Part shown: one piece after another, positions 13,401 to 28,400 of the stretch
How positions within the stretch are numbered: position 1 is the stretch's first letter
Layout: the number at the start of each line of letters is the position of its first letter
NCBI GenBank assembly: GCA_023052935.1
Contig: CM041297.1
Location: 102,473,563-102,537,562 of the forward strand
DNA: 64,000 bases
Direction of reading: 5' to 3'
Source of the DNA: Piezodorus guildinii
Taxonomy: Eukaryota > Arthropoda > Insecta > Hemiptera > Pentatomidae
Notes under the pieces: model-generated
What the model was told of the DNA's origin: nothing
The model's database searches: none
What the model saw: only the letters and a program-made list of their open reading frames with translations
Made by a program: the position numbers and the translations under genes

Positions 13401-16400
13401 GGATGCGAAACGTAGCCGCTTACTTTGAAGGATGAACAACGGCTTAAGGTTTTCGAAAATAAGGTACTGCATAAAATATTTGGTCCGAAGAGAGATGAGG
13501 CCACTGGGGAGTTTAGAAGATTACACAATGCGGAATTGTGGAGTTTGTATCCGGTGAATATAATTGAGTTAATTGCATCGCGAAGACTCAAATAGGCGCG
13601 TAAAGTTGTTGGGCTTATTGAGGAATGGATTCCGAGAAAGTTGGTATTCGCTGAACCGACTGGTAGGCGTTCGAAAGGTAGGCCGAAGCGTCGATGGGAG
13701 GATTGCATTAAGGCTGATCTCGGGGGCTTGGGCTTGACCGGTGAACATTGGACGAGTCTGTGCAGGCGATGTTTGGTGGTATCGGCATTGAACCTTCGGG
13801 TTCAGTAAGCCTATTATTATTATTATTTATTATTAGAAATTTTTAATAGGAAAACAGATCAAAAAGTAAAAATGTCCTACAGTCTCAAAATGAAAAAGTA
13901 AATCTTTGAAATGAAATGAAATAACAAAACTGAATAAAAAGGAAGAATTCGAGGAAAACGATCAATAATTGGTATTCCCACCTCTATCTCTGATAATTGC
14001 TTCCATTCTCCTGCCCATTCCAGCGACCAGGGCTCTTACATGTTGTTCTGGGATGTTGTTCCACTCTTCCACTAACATTTCCCTTAATTCTGCCAAATTT
14101 TGTGGGTCTCGGGCGCGGACACGTCTTCCAAGCATGTCCCATACATGCTCTATTGGGTTCATATCTGGACTTCTGGGTGGCTAAACCATAACGTCAATTT
14201 CTTCTTGTCTGAGGAGCACTTTGCACTGATCAAGCAATGTGAGGTCGGGCATTATCGTGCATAAAAATAAAGTTACCTGCGATATTTCTGAAAAGGTATT
14301 ACATGTGGCTCAAGTACCTCCCTAATGTACCTGTCAGCAGTTATAGAGCCACGGTTCACAAGAACCAACTCTCTACGAGAGTTTAAATTTATGCTCCCCA
14401 CACCATCACTGACCCACCACCAAATGCAACCCTTGGAGCAAAAGTGCATGGAGCATACCTTTCTCCCCGCCTTCTCCATACCTTTTCCCGTCCATCTGGA
14501 GATCGGAGACAGGATCTTGACTCATCACTGAATAATACGAGGCTCCAATCTTCCTGAGTCCAGTTTAGGTGCTCCCGAGCAAACCTCAAGTGCTCAACCC
14601 GGTGTTCCCTGGAGAGAAGAGGTCCAGTAGCTGAAGGATGGGAGGTCAATCCACAATCGTTGAGTCGTCTTCTCACGGTTCGCTCTGAAATTTGCACATT
14701 CCTGAACTTCTGGAGGAGACCACGCAGACTGTTACCAGTTGATCAGCGATCCCGAAGAGCATGCAGTTGCAAAAATCTCTTGTCACGGTGGGAAGTTGAC
14801 CTCGGACGGCTTTGTCCTACTCTTCTTGTATGCCCTCCAGTTTGACGGTGCCTATTAAGCACCCTGGACACTACGGATTGTGACCGCTAGAGCCGTTGCG
14901 CAATATGCCTTTGAGAAAACCCTTCTTCACTCAAAGCAACAGCACGAATTGATACCTCTTCGGTCAATGCTCTTCTGTTGGCCATCACAAAGTTCTTACT
15001 AAACTCACAAGTAAAAACTAAAGTTTCTTAAATGTTAGAAAATCTTCAATAAGATGAATCTTTGCTAACAACTAACCATTTACTGATAGGAAGAAAGAAA
15101 AGAAGAGGATTAACTGACCCTTTTCTCCATAAACGGGTGGAAATATAAACAGGTAGAGGTTTAACTTGATAAGATACAACACAAAGTCCAGTCTGGGACA
15201 AAGGAATTCTTATTTTTATCTCTTATGTAATAATAATATAAATATTTGTAAGTGATCCTTTAATTTTGTCCGGCAGTGTAGTTGACTGTTGAGAGTTAAA
15301 GGAAGGAATTTAAATTTATTGTTCATACCATTATTCTTGTTGTACAATATGTTTGCTTCTTGCAATAATGATTATTTACAGATGTAGATTAATATAGTAA
15401 ATTAAAATAAAAATACAATGTAATAAGATAATCATAAAAAATATGCTATTTTAAGATTAATGAATTTTTATGTATCAGGGTCATTTATTTCCTGATTCTG
15501 TTGCGGTGAAGGGAATATATTTGAGCTAATGCTCGAAGCCCAAACACAAGTCACAGTTAGTCAGGATGATAACCATGCCATTGAAGACACCTTGGAGTTT
15601 AATTTTGCAGAAATATGTCCTTTTTTGAGGTGGTATTGAATTTTATTCAATTAGAGTTTAAAAAATTTATTTATTGATATTTACAACTGTTTAATAAAAT
15701 GTGATACAAGATATACTGTCATGATTCATATGTAGGGATACTGGCTATTGGCAGCTCCCTATCAAGTAGAGTTAATTTAAAAAAAAAAAATCAATCTAAG
15801 GCTTTCATTGCTGAAAACAATAAAACCTTATATTACCCTATTAAGTTTTTATAATGATGATAGTAGCTGGTGTATTGAGGCTATCTTTACAACTTTAATT
15901 TTTAAGTTTGTTCTACTTCTGCTTTTATAAACAAAAAATAATATAAAGTTCATTTTTTTCAACTTTTATTTTTCTTGTGTTTTCAGAGAACTTAAAATTT
16001 ATTATAGATGCCAAGACTTTTATCAATCTATGAGCACAAATGATATAGAAACATCCGTTGATAAGATAAGTGAAAAACCAGATGTGGTTATAAGTCAACC
16101 AAAAGTATTTAAAAAGTCCAAGATGGGTAAGCAAGTTACTGATCTTTTGTCAACCAAATCTACCAAGATAATTGAGAATGAAACTGAAAATGAACATTCG
16201 ATTGACTCAACACCCCAGTTTGAGACTTGTCGCTTTTTTTATTTGTGTATCCTTTATGAATGATGCTATTTTCTTTATATTTTATTAATTCATTGAATGT
16301 TATTATATAAGTTAATTGTTTTTTTTTCTATTCATTTAATGTCACTCTATAGCATATCTGTGGCTAATAGGATAACGCTAAAGTGAGAGTCCTAAACTTT

Positions 16401-19400
16401 GCTTATCCAGGTTTAATTATGATAGGGATCTTTAATGAGTACCCAACATCCCACAGGTCCACATCCCAACATCTCACCACCATTTCACATTTGAAGAACG
16501 GCATAAATGAGGATATTTTACTCCCTTCAAAAAATTCTGGGGCCATCTGCCGTGTTCGAAACACCAACCTTTGGAGTAGATGGTTGTTATAGTTGTCACT
16601 ACACCGAAGGTGAGCCCTTGCATCACACATTACATAATTGTGATGTATTGATAACTTGCAATGCCTGGGAATATAGTATTAATGATTGGTCATGAATGTT
16701 AATTTATTTATGATCATTATAAATTTGAAAAACCACTTATTTATAAATTACTATGATATCTGTTAAGATCGTAGTTTTACTATTTGTACTTATCCGTACT
16801 AATTCAAAAGACAGGCCTGATTGATTATTTTAAAGACTTTTTACTTTCACTTACCTATATATGAAATATATAGTAAGGGAAAGTATTGCGATCGTGAAAA
16901 TTTTCGAATCCTAGTTTTCAACAGAAATACACGCTTTAGGGTCCTCTTAGTCCAGATGACCAAGTCCCGCAAAAAGGTCTGTGTGTGTGGTTACTCCTGT
17001 TTGTAAACGAAAAGTCCTATGAAACTGAAATTACATATTTAAGAAATATACACCTGAGATGTTACAGAAACTTTTTCATCTAAATCAGCTAACCAGAAGA
17101 GCCACTTTATACCTTGCATTTTGCACCTTTTTACGATTTTCTCAAAAACGGCTCAAACGATTTTGATTAAACTCGCTATATCGATGTAAAATTTAAAGAG
17201 CTTAAATATCGTGTAAGTTTCATTCTGATTGAAATAGTCTGACAGGGATTAAATGCCGATATTTAAAATTGTTTTCCTCTAAACTACCTTTAATTTTGTA
17301 GATTCTATAAAAATAACCATATCGTCTTGTCACCATTGATAAAAAACAGATAAATATATAAGTTGAACAAATTCGATATCCAAATAAAACTGAAAAAATA
17401 ATTTTTTAATGCAATTTTTTTGTTTTTCAATGTAATAAGGGTAATAAACATGTATAACATACCGTTGGAAAGCTAAAGATTTTGGAAAAAATATTATACA
17501 CAAGATTGTTTAAGTTAATAAAGAGTTATGAAAAGCCGATAAAACTAACTTATTGTAGATAAAAATATAATAGATTATTTAATAACACATGTTTCCATTG
17601 AAACTCAATTTAATCAATTTATTTTTATCTCTAAATGTATTTAAAAATTCTTAAATTGATTTTTAACAACGGAGGTAAGTGAAAATCGTGTGTAGCGTGC
17701 ACCAGATTTTGTAATTATTTCATTATTTTTATATTTTCCAGGCAACATTCTTTTTACTAATCATTAACTTTAATATTATTCTTTCCTTTACTAATTATTT
17801 AGTTAGTGATACTCTTTTCTGTAAAAACATTTATTTCACAACATCAATTGTTCAAGAAAAAGGAATGAAATATGGTTACTTAATATGTGAAAAGTATAAC
17901 TGGAAATCAGTTGCTTTTGGGCCTTTACTTCTTGGACTCAAAACAGTTGGCACTAAGACTTGTCTTCTTCAACTTGGACCTGGGTTTGTCTTTTACTCAG
18001 CTAATGTTTTCTTTTTAGCATTATATTAATAATAATTTTTCCTTAGGGTGCAGGTATGCAGAGTTTTCTTTTCCCTCCCTTCCAAATATAATCTCATTAT
18101 CAACTCAGAAACTCATTTCACGATTATAAATGTGGATAAGCTACATGAATTATTGTCACACTATTCGAAACCAATGATCAGCCAAGGAGGTACGGTATAA
18201 TTTCAACTGCGAATTATGAATATATTTAAATACTTATATATTCCTTTAAAGATCATACGTTGCTTTTGAAATAGGGTCCACTTGGCCTCATAATGAATAT
18301 AGATATTAAATAAAAACAATTAACAGACAAGATATGAAAAAAAGTACTATGATTTAATACAATTTCTAACCATACCTGCTTTTAAATGTTAGTTGTCTTA
18401 GATATTGTATCTTTCAAAAGTATTCCAAAATCTATATAAAAAATAATTAATTCATAATTTATTTTTATTTTTGAATAATTTTATATCTTACTTTTGTCAT
18501 TAGATAAATCTGATAATGAGGTGTAAGTATCTTGTGTAGATTTCATAAGTAGATGAGTCTGAATGTATAGAACCCTGAGACACGAGACCTGTAGCAATGG
18601 GTTTGAATGAAATACTAAGTTAAAAATAATCAGATGTCCACTGTTCTAATTACTGATGTTAAAAATTGAGAATGGTTGACTGTGTGTATATATGGGAGAA
18701 GTTGGTTCAGGGTGCAGTCAATAGAACACACAATTAAGTATAAACTTAATTTACTGGTGCCGACGTTTCGGTGCTGAGCGGATGTCACAACAATCAGATC
18801 ATTGCTATGACGCCCGCTCAGCTCACTCAATCACACTGAAGAAGGCCTATAATTTAGGCCGAAACGTCGGCACCAGTAAATTAATTTTATACTTAATTGT
18901 GTGTTCTGTTGATTGCACCCTGAACCAACTTCTCCCATACTGATGTTAAAGATTAACTGTCGTTGAATGTCATGCAATATTAGCCACACATTTTATACAA
19001 ATATTTGACAAAATGCCTTAGTACTGTAGAATTATCAATTATTATCTACTACTAGTTATAAATTAATGTTTTCTAACTTATTTATTAGAGAAAATATTGA
19101 AAGGATTTAAACAATTATTGCCAATTACTCCAAAGACTCCTGATCATGTTCAGCTTATTTGTAATTATAAAAAGACATTATACCCTCCTGGTTACAAAAG
19201 CTTCACTATGGCATTGCAGATAAAAATTGCACAAGATTACGAAGAAGTACGCTTTTTATTTTATTTTATTTTTTCGTAAATATTGTTAAGGTAATTAATT
19301 TATTTTTAAATCATGTTTTTTATTAAATAAAATTTTAAAATATATAATCTACTAAAAAATATTTAAGTTCTTTGTTAGTTGAAAATAAAAAAAACAGAAC

Positions 19401-22400
19401 TTTAATTAAGTAAACAAAATTTTTACTAATAATAAATTATACATTAAAATTACAAGGGTTTAAAGTTAAGAAGATTCTGTATGAACCTGGGCCGTTTTGA
19501 CTTGGGTACTGTAGCATTTGGTTAATCGTATTATATACATAGACTTAGGAGGTGGGCAATCATATAAGCTCTATGATTATTCTGCAAATTTGACCCAGTT
19601 CTTAAATGATTCTGAGATGAAATGATTACATTGTGTGATAGAATTATTATTTCACAGGAAACAATGGAAGCTGATTGTTTGCTGCTTGATGGTTGAATGT
19701 AATGATGGATATGCCCACCTCAAACCACTTTGTACTCACTGAAATGTAAAATATGGTAGTCTTTAATGTACTAAAAATTGTTTTTTTACACAATACAGTC
19801 TTGGCAAAGTCTAATCAGCAGTATATATCTTCAAATCTTAATTATTTTAACAGCAGAATTTGCAGCAAGATGTTTCATCTTGACAGTCCTCAGGTGCATG
19901 TAAATCTTCCAGTACATCATGTATTCGAAGGAAGATCACTTCTTTGATCAGCGTGGTCGACTCACTTCTGCTTTCTTCACAGATGACATCTTGTATTTGA
20001 TGATCAGTGGCATTTAAATAACCTAGTTGCAGTTTTTTTTTTCCTCTAGTTCTGAGTAAACGGTAGATGCATAATCAACTAACTGTTTTAAAGGCGTCAT
20101 ATGGTCTTGATGTGATATTCTAGAGCTAGAAAGGTCTGTGTAGAGATTAAATTTTGAAATAAATAGTAAAATTTTCTCGGTCAGGTTGGCTGTAGTTTTT
20201 GATAACTGTCAACACTGGAAAGAAGGAAACTGGTCTTTTAACTCATCACCTCTTTAACTAGCATCACAAGTTACTGTCACATGTGTGCGACTCATAATTT
20301 AACGTTATTACATCTCAGTCGTTGAAGATATCCTGTTTCCAAAGAAGGAACACAGATTTACAGTCTCTAGTATATTGGAAGAATCAATTTCCTTCGAATA
20401 AGTAATAGTTAACCAATTAAGAAATGAATTTTTAATTATGAATTATTCTATCCTCAAAAATCTTCTGTCTTCTTGGTGGTCATGAAGTAACTTTCTCATT
20501 TAAGGCATCAGTTTTCTTAAGGATTTTCTAAATTGGTTTGCATTCATTTAATTTTAAGTCGGTATCGTGCACCTACTGAGGTCACCAAACTGACACTGTT
20601 TCAGTTCAAATTCTAAATTCTAAAAATAATTATATTAGCTGGAAAGAAATCGCAGTCAATATTCTGAAAGCATACACTGGACTGCATTCTGTAAGCAGGT
20701 TATGATACAACTAATAATATTACAAAAAGAGAATGGATAAAAGATAAGTACCTATCAATGATATAAACCCCTAAAAATTTTTTTTTTCTGGTCCATCGAA
20801 CACTTTAATCAACGAAAAGTCTGCACATATGAGTTGTTTACTTATTTTTATATTTTTGTCTCAGTAGCATTTGTTTAAATTTTAAACATTAACAAATTAA
20901 TATTCAGTAGAAGTATGTAAGTAACTTAATTTTAGAATAAAGATTCATGTAACATATGAATTTGAATTTTAGGTCTTTGATGAAGCGTTTACTAAGTACA
21001 TTTTTGATTCCTCTCTTCCAATGCGAATGAAAGTAGCTCTTCTTAATGACCTGAAGGTCATATTCAACAATCAAGAGGTAAATCGATAATCAATAGAGTT
21101 GTATTAGTATGATTCTAGTTAGTGATCATTTAACAACATAGGCCCATATGAATGGTAAAATTATGCACACAAGATGGGTTAAAAAAAATAAATAAAAAGC
21201 TTGCACATTGCCATAAAAATTAATCGCTTTTTAAAAAATTTCACTTTCTGTAAAAGCATATTAATTAAGTACTTTTTATAGAACATAAATCTACATCTTA
21301 ATATAAACCTATATTATGAGATTATTTTGATTTTATCAATTAATCTGCAATGCGAGGTGCTAGATGGTAATGGACCAGCGAATCAACAGAACAGCCAACT
21401 GCTGAATCTTTATATATCCTGAAAAAGGGGTCAAACCCTTCATGTTTAAGGCATAATGTTATGATGATAATTTTATTTAATGAAGCAATTAAAGAAAGAA
21501 TTTCATTATAATCCATACAATGTATTTTTACTTTCAATTATTTTTTCAAAGGTATAAATGACAGAGATTTATTTTATTTTTTTAAATACTAATACTGGAT
21601 GAACCAAAAAGGTGCTCTAGCCATGTTTAGTTCAAAAAATAAAATAAACTATTAAAAGTAGTTAATTTAGGGTCTTTTACAGGGACCTCGAAAAAGGTTA
21701 TTTTTTATGACATCAATATTTTTTTATCTCATCACTATTCATGGCCCACAAGAGGAATTGTACAGTTGTGGTCATAGAAATTGCATCACTCGATAAAAAA
21801 AATGTTTCCAAAATTAAACATAACAGCATGGTTTAAAAAATGTTGATTACACAAAAAAATGATATTACATATTGAAAATTAAAGAAAATCACATAAAAAT
21901 CAATGAACAAATATAGAAGTTTAAGTTCTCTCGTAAAATGAATTATAATATTAATTTTCAAAACTACGTGCCAATGTTGATTTGTGTCATCGCTGTTTTT
22001 TGTGAAAATTGTTCCACATCATGTAAGCTCACAATGTTAATGGTTTCTGATAGTAAAACGCTTAAAATTTGACATCAAAAATTTTATTCTGGTATTAGTT
22101 AAATCGAATATCTATATGTACTGAGCCCAAGACGCTTCATGGGTTTTAGTGGTACAGGTTTTTTTTTTTTTTTATTATTTAAAAATACTAACCACCAAGA
22201 ACTAAGATACATTATTTTATTTTATTAAATTTCTTTATTTCATTAAGCATATTATATAAATAAGTGTACAAAAAAAAAAAATAAATAAAAAAAAAAAAAA
22301 TTGATTTGATTAAATTCATTATCATAAAAAATTAAAGCATAGGTGATGCTTTGATACTGTAGATATCTCTGTGATTTGTCAAAGAGTTTTGGAAACCCTC

Positions 22401-25400
22401 ATTTAGATTTTAGTATTTTAAAGCATATGAGTTGCAAAATAGTTCAAGGTGTAGATAGCAAGTTCTTGGAAAAAAAAGGTTTTGGTAAAATTTGCAATTT
22501 TCAAATTAAGTTTGTACCATTTTTTTTCAATATCCCTTTCTTACTACTTTTGAGTTGTTAATGACAAAATTTTCAGCCTGTTTTTAGTAATATGCTAATG
22601 GAAAACATTTAAAATAGTAGGTTTGAAGTTGAAACAGAAGAAAATTAAATTTCTATGAAAAATAAAGACTTGAATTAAATAATATTTGCATCTTTTCTTA
22701 TAATAGGCAATTTAACCTAGTAATCAGGCATTATTAGCCACTTTTGGAGAACTTGTTCAGGTGGATTTTAACTTTTTTTTTTGTATCATCACTAATTTGG
22801 TTATATTAGGGGTATTCACTACGTTTGCTATAGCATGCTATTTGTGCTATTGTGCTAAACCCATCAATTTTATACAGGAATTAACTGTAGAAACTCGACG
22901 GGTTTAGCAAAATAACACAAATAGCATGCTATAGCAAACGTAGTGAGTACCCCTAATATTTGAAGTTGCTTAAATAGTATTCCACTTTTTAATAGCACTA
23001 TTTTCGTTTTGAAGGTCTATAAAACAATCCTAGGTATTGATTGCCCTTTCTCAGCTTTTCTGGATAAATATTTTTGTGCTCCATTGTTTTGATATCAATA
23101 GATCAAAAAAATGATAGAACAGACACTTGTTCATAGGTACCAAAGGTAAAATTTGTATACTTTTATTCATATTGGTAGAGCATTATTTTATTATTATGAA
23201 ATCAATAGGTTTACACTAGTATGTTGTACTTTTATTTAATCAGTAATGTAAATTAATGCAATAAAGAAAAATAAAATAAAAGACCTGTACCTCTACAACC
23301 CATACGAGGGGGGTAGGGACAGTACTTATAGATCTTTGTACTATTTCACTTCCAACAGCCTTGCAAGGAGATGATTAGGCCTAAATCACACTCAGCCACT
23401 AGGTTTTTACCACAGACTAGTGGTACCCACTTCATAAAGGCTGAGTGTGCCCTAGGGCAGTGGTTTCCAACAATTTTTTTTGTATATCCGTAAACATAGG
23501 CATAGGGGGTGATGACTACCCTACAAAATTCATCGCGAAACGCGAGTGTCCTCTCACAGAATAATACACCACATGGCCTAGGGCCTGTACAGTCCTGTCA
23601 CACCACTGGAAGAAGAATATGTATATACGCTATGCATTCAAAGTGGCTAAAGGTGGAATTCAACAAGAACACATAGCGTCGACGTCTCATGTTCACTTCC
23701 AAACACAGGTAAAATATCGGTTAGTTGCACATTAGGAACCAAGCCAAAGCCAAACGCTGAGCTTCAGGAATAAAGACAGTAGAATTGAATCCTCCCAGCA
23801 CCGTGGATTGATCAAGAGATAAGAGAGTTAATGAGACAAAGAGATGCTGCCAGACACACCAGAATTTCCAATGATTACTCCACTTTCAAATCCCTTCGAA
23901 ACCTCACCCAATCTTCCATACGCCGTGCAAAAGCAAAGTTTTTCCATGATTCCCTTTCATAAGCTTCTGATTCCAAATCCAAATGGAAAATCCTGAAAAA
24001 ACTATCTGTGATAAATTCAAAATCCAATTCTATCTATCCCGTAACTCCTGACGAATTGAACCAGCATTTTGCCGACCCTCTTCTTATTCCTTACCCGAAC
24101 CCATTTCTGCTTCTCTCAATGCGCCTTTGATTCAGAAAATTTCTATTTCCAGAACATTTACACCCGATGACCTACTTTACTCTATCCTTAAATCCAAAAC
24201 AAATGATTACGGTCCTGACCAAATTCCTGTCAAAATTATAAAATTATGCCTCCCAGCCATCTTTCCTGCTCTCTTGCATATCTACAACTTCTCTCTTCAA
24301 CGTTCCATTTTTCCTACTGCCTGGAAGAAAGTTATAGTCTGTCCCTTGAATAAAGTTCCTATCCCTTCCACAGCATCGGACTTCAGACCTATATCGATCC
24401 TATCCAATCTCTCAAAGCCACTTGAAAGAATAGTCCACTCCCAATTCTATAACTTCCTTGAACAAAAATCTCTACTTGTTCCCTTCCAGTCTGGCTTTAG
24501 ATCCCAATATTCCACCCAATCAGCTCTCCTAAAAATTACCCAAGACCTTCAATCCTCCATAGACAAACAAAAAATATCAATCCTGGTCCTCTTGACTTCT
24601 CAAAAGCCTTTGATATAGTAAACCATAAAATCCTTCTCTCCAAACTCCGAAACCTATCAATATCCGATAGTGCCATAAACTGGTTTCTTTCCTTTCTACC
24701 CGCTCGAACTCAAACTGTGATAATCCCAAATAAACCTCCTTCCTCACCTATTCTGCTAACACATGGAGTTCCTCAGGGATCTGCTCTCTCTCCAATCCTA
24801 TTCTTTTCTATGTTAATGACCTACCCAATTCCATACTTCACTCTAAATACCACCTATATTGCGATGATCTCCAAATTTACCTTTCCTTCCATCCTTCCGA
24901 AATGCCTGAGATGGTCCAAAAATTACAAGAAGACATTGACAGTATCAATTTATGGGCCATCAAGAATGGACTAAAACTTAATGTTGATAAAACAAAAGCT
25001 ATCCTCATCGGTTCCAAACATCTGCTCAACTTCCTCTCCTGCCACTCCTTACTCTACCTTAATCATAGACCTATCATCTTCCAAACGTCCGTTAGAAACC
25101 TTGGCTTATTCCTCAACCAAAACCTATCCTGGAATAATCACATTTCGCAAATTTCTAGAAAATCCATAGCCATTCTTAAACAGTTCCTCAGATTACGTGA
25201 TTTAAATACCCATTAAAACCCGCCATCTCCTAGTTTCCTCTCTCATCTTCCCCCACTTCGATTATGGCTGCCTGGTGTTTGGTGGACTGTCAGAGATCCT
25301 TGAGATGAGACTGAAGAGATTAAAGAACTGTTTTATTTGATTCATCTTCGGAATCCCTCGGCGCTCTCATTTCTCAGCCTGGTATGCCGAGTTGAAGTGG

Positions 25401-28400
25401 CTTTACCCTAAATTCCGACGGCAATACTTCCTAGGAACTTACCTCTACCAATACTTCAGAACCAAAAAACCCCTCTATATTTACAATTTGTTTACCCCAC
25501 TCTCCTCTGTCCACTCTATCAACACAAGATCCCAACCCTTGAACCTGCTCATTCCATGCCACAGAACTGCTTCCTTTAAGAGATCTTTCGTCATATGTGC
25601 ATCCTCATTTTGGAATTCCTTGCCCATGTCGATTCGTACATGCCAATCCTTAACTTCCTTCAAACATCACCTATTTATCCATCTCGAACATCAATCTGCC
25701 GTGCCTTTATAAACTTAACTATCTGGCCTCTTTATTTTTATCTCAATTTTCTCTTTTATTATTTTTTTTTTTTGTTTTGTTTTAATATATTTTATTATTT
25801 GGATTTATTTACAGTTGTAATATGACTTTATGCTTGTATATATTTGTGTATATGTGTGTGTGTGTGCGCGTGTAAGTTTGTATATATTTATATATATGCA
25901 GATCCATATATATCATAATTTTTAATCCATAAAATGCTGTGTATAATCTGATAAATTCTACATAGCCAGAAGTAAAATCTTATATTGTACATTTATATTA
26001 TTCTTAGGGGACTAGCTGTCCCAGAATAAAATTTCTTTTCATTTCATAGAATCAGAAGTGTGTAGCACCAGCATTAAGTTTACTTCAAACTGCAAAACAT
26101 TGAATTACTAAAATTTAAAACTAATTCAAAATAGATATTTATTTAAATACTCACACAAAATCAAATATTTTCCATTATGTCATGCCAAGTTACATCCACC
26201 CTTTATTTATTTGTATAACAGATGATCCTTAAGATTTGGTATCAAATCCTATTTGGTCAATATGAACAAGAACTATTGACAGCACTTACATAAACTAAAT
26301 TTTACAATTTGTATATTTTTTAAGAACATATTTATCTTCTTAACATTCACTGTGTCCATGTTTTTAAAAATGCAGTCTCGTTCTCCAGTGTAAAGTCGCG
26401 TTCTCTCTCACATTTTTTGCATCTGAAAATCAAGTGTTGCAGGTCTTCTGGCTATCTACAGACTTCACATTTTTCCTTTTTTTTTTATTCTCATTAGCGC
26501 AAGATATTTGTTTGTGCAAGCGTGGTTTGTCCCTTTAAGCTCATCATTTTCAAAAATTTAGAAAATGACCAGTTTAATGATTGTGATTATGCAGTAGCAG
26601 TCACTTGTCAGTGATCACTAGCAATGACATTGCTTAAAATGTTGACTTTGTCTGTATACTTTTGTTATTATTATTACAAAACAAGGTTCCAGAGTTATTT
26701 TAGGTGTGAGTAATTTAAAATATTTTTCCGATGACATCTTTCAGATTCTCTGGATATAGTCTGGGAATGCTCAGGGCTCTGTGGACCACTAGTTGGGAGA
26801 CATGACCCCAGGTTCACTCAACAGCTAAAATAACAGAAAAAACATGCCACAGTTGGGGTTCGAACCTGGGACCCAGAGAACTGTAGACTAGTGCTCTATC
26901 CACTCAGCCTCACTTTTCCTTTAATGTAAAAAAGACTGAGAAATAAATTTAATATCATGTGTAATGCCAGATAAAGAAAGATTCCCGCAAGGCTGGAATG
27001 TCATCAAACATTAAAATATGTCCCTCTCCCAACCATCTTCTACTAAATTAACATATACTTTTTGGAATATTTTATTTTTTACTTACAACAAAATATTAAT
27101 ATTAAAAAACTAATATATAGAATAATGGTTATTCATTTTTAGATGCATACAAATTTGGTAGTAAAAAACTTTTATTGTTCATGCATCTTTATAATTGTAA
27201 TGTTTCGTGCAGCATATATAAAATTAATTATGTGCAGAATGCTCCTCTTGGTGAATTTGACTTAATTATTTTTATAGTTTGGAGAAGCTTATATTCAAAA
27301 ACTGGACAAACGTATGCTAAAGGATATTAAAGGATTTAGAAAAGATTTATCATTTGGAATTTCACCCAATAAAATTATATTGAGGCTTAAAATGCTTAAT
27401 GAATATTATAAGGATAACAATATGGAACTTATTGAATTACCAGAAGTGATGGAATATAAAGAACCTAGTGCCTCAGAACCTACGTAAGTTTAGTTTTAAA
27501 AGCCTGATAATATAAATATTTAAAATATAAAAATAGATATAATAACATAAATAGATAATAATTGTTAACAAATAAATAAAAAAATATAATAAAATACTGA
27601 TTGAAAGAGGCAGATGCAATAGATACTACTTATAGGTTTCAGTTGAACATTCAGTATTCCAGATGATGTTCCATTTTACATACCCTTAAGGAAAGGAAGG
27701 ATGCTTAATGTTCTTAAAAGTTTTCAGGTTTTCTTTATCGTAAACATAAATTGAGTTACTTTGTGATTCAGGAATAACAAATATTTTTTTACCTTTTATG
27801 CGAAATTTAACGGTATAGAACTACAAAAAGCTCTTTGAGTCCTGATATTCTTCTTTTTTTTAATGGCAATATTTATATAAGATTTCAATTTGTTAACTGA
27901 TATTAAATTTTGCTTGAAAATTATTTATAAAAAAATTTGAAAAAAAAAAGAAATACTACTTCTCAAATAGTTTTTAGATTGTTATTTACAGTTTTCAGAG
28001 GTATAATCATATTAGTTATAATTATTTAAATAAATTTTGACTTTAGACTTTGGTTTCATTTTGAATTTAAACTAAACTTCTGTTTTTAATTTGCAGAGAT
28101 GTGGATCAAGTCTTATTTTTAAATACTGAAACCCACATTGAAGTTTTGCGGTAAGATTATTCTGTTCTGATTTACTGGATCTTTACAATATTCCTATTTA
28201 ATAAATCAATAATGTTTTCATTCATTTTTGGACAAACATATGTATAGATTATATAATGTAATAATTATTCAATTAGTTTTTTAACAAATTAGCCAATATA
28301 TGCTTGTCTAAAAATCTCATTCCTTCATTTTATAGAGTAAAAATAGTGTATTATGCAACCATACAGAGGCCATGTTTTTAATTTGTATTTACTTATTGAT

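Larger units (their letters stand above)
12356..15280. mobile_element. Tc1-like transposon, split by a LINE
   Basis: Terminal inverted repeats of at least 29 bp (12358-12386 and 15250-15278, one mismatch, opening CACTGCCGGACAAAAT) are bounded by TA at 12356-12357 and 15279-15280. Removing the LINE and one target duplication leaves about 1.57 kb, the usual Tc1 size. The transposase on the minus strand is broken. It sits in the androglobin intron before the 15.5-kb exon. Confidence 0.93.

Noticed and set aside
14325..14531. Plus-strand 68-codon frame over the Tc1 transposase
   Set aside because: Shadow of the minus-strand transposase.
26850..26925. Functional tRNA gene on the minus strand
   Set aside because: A- and B-boxes are present but no acceptor stem or anticodon arm folds; the sequence continues as a SINE.
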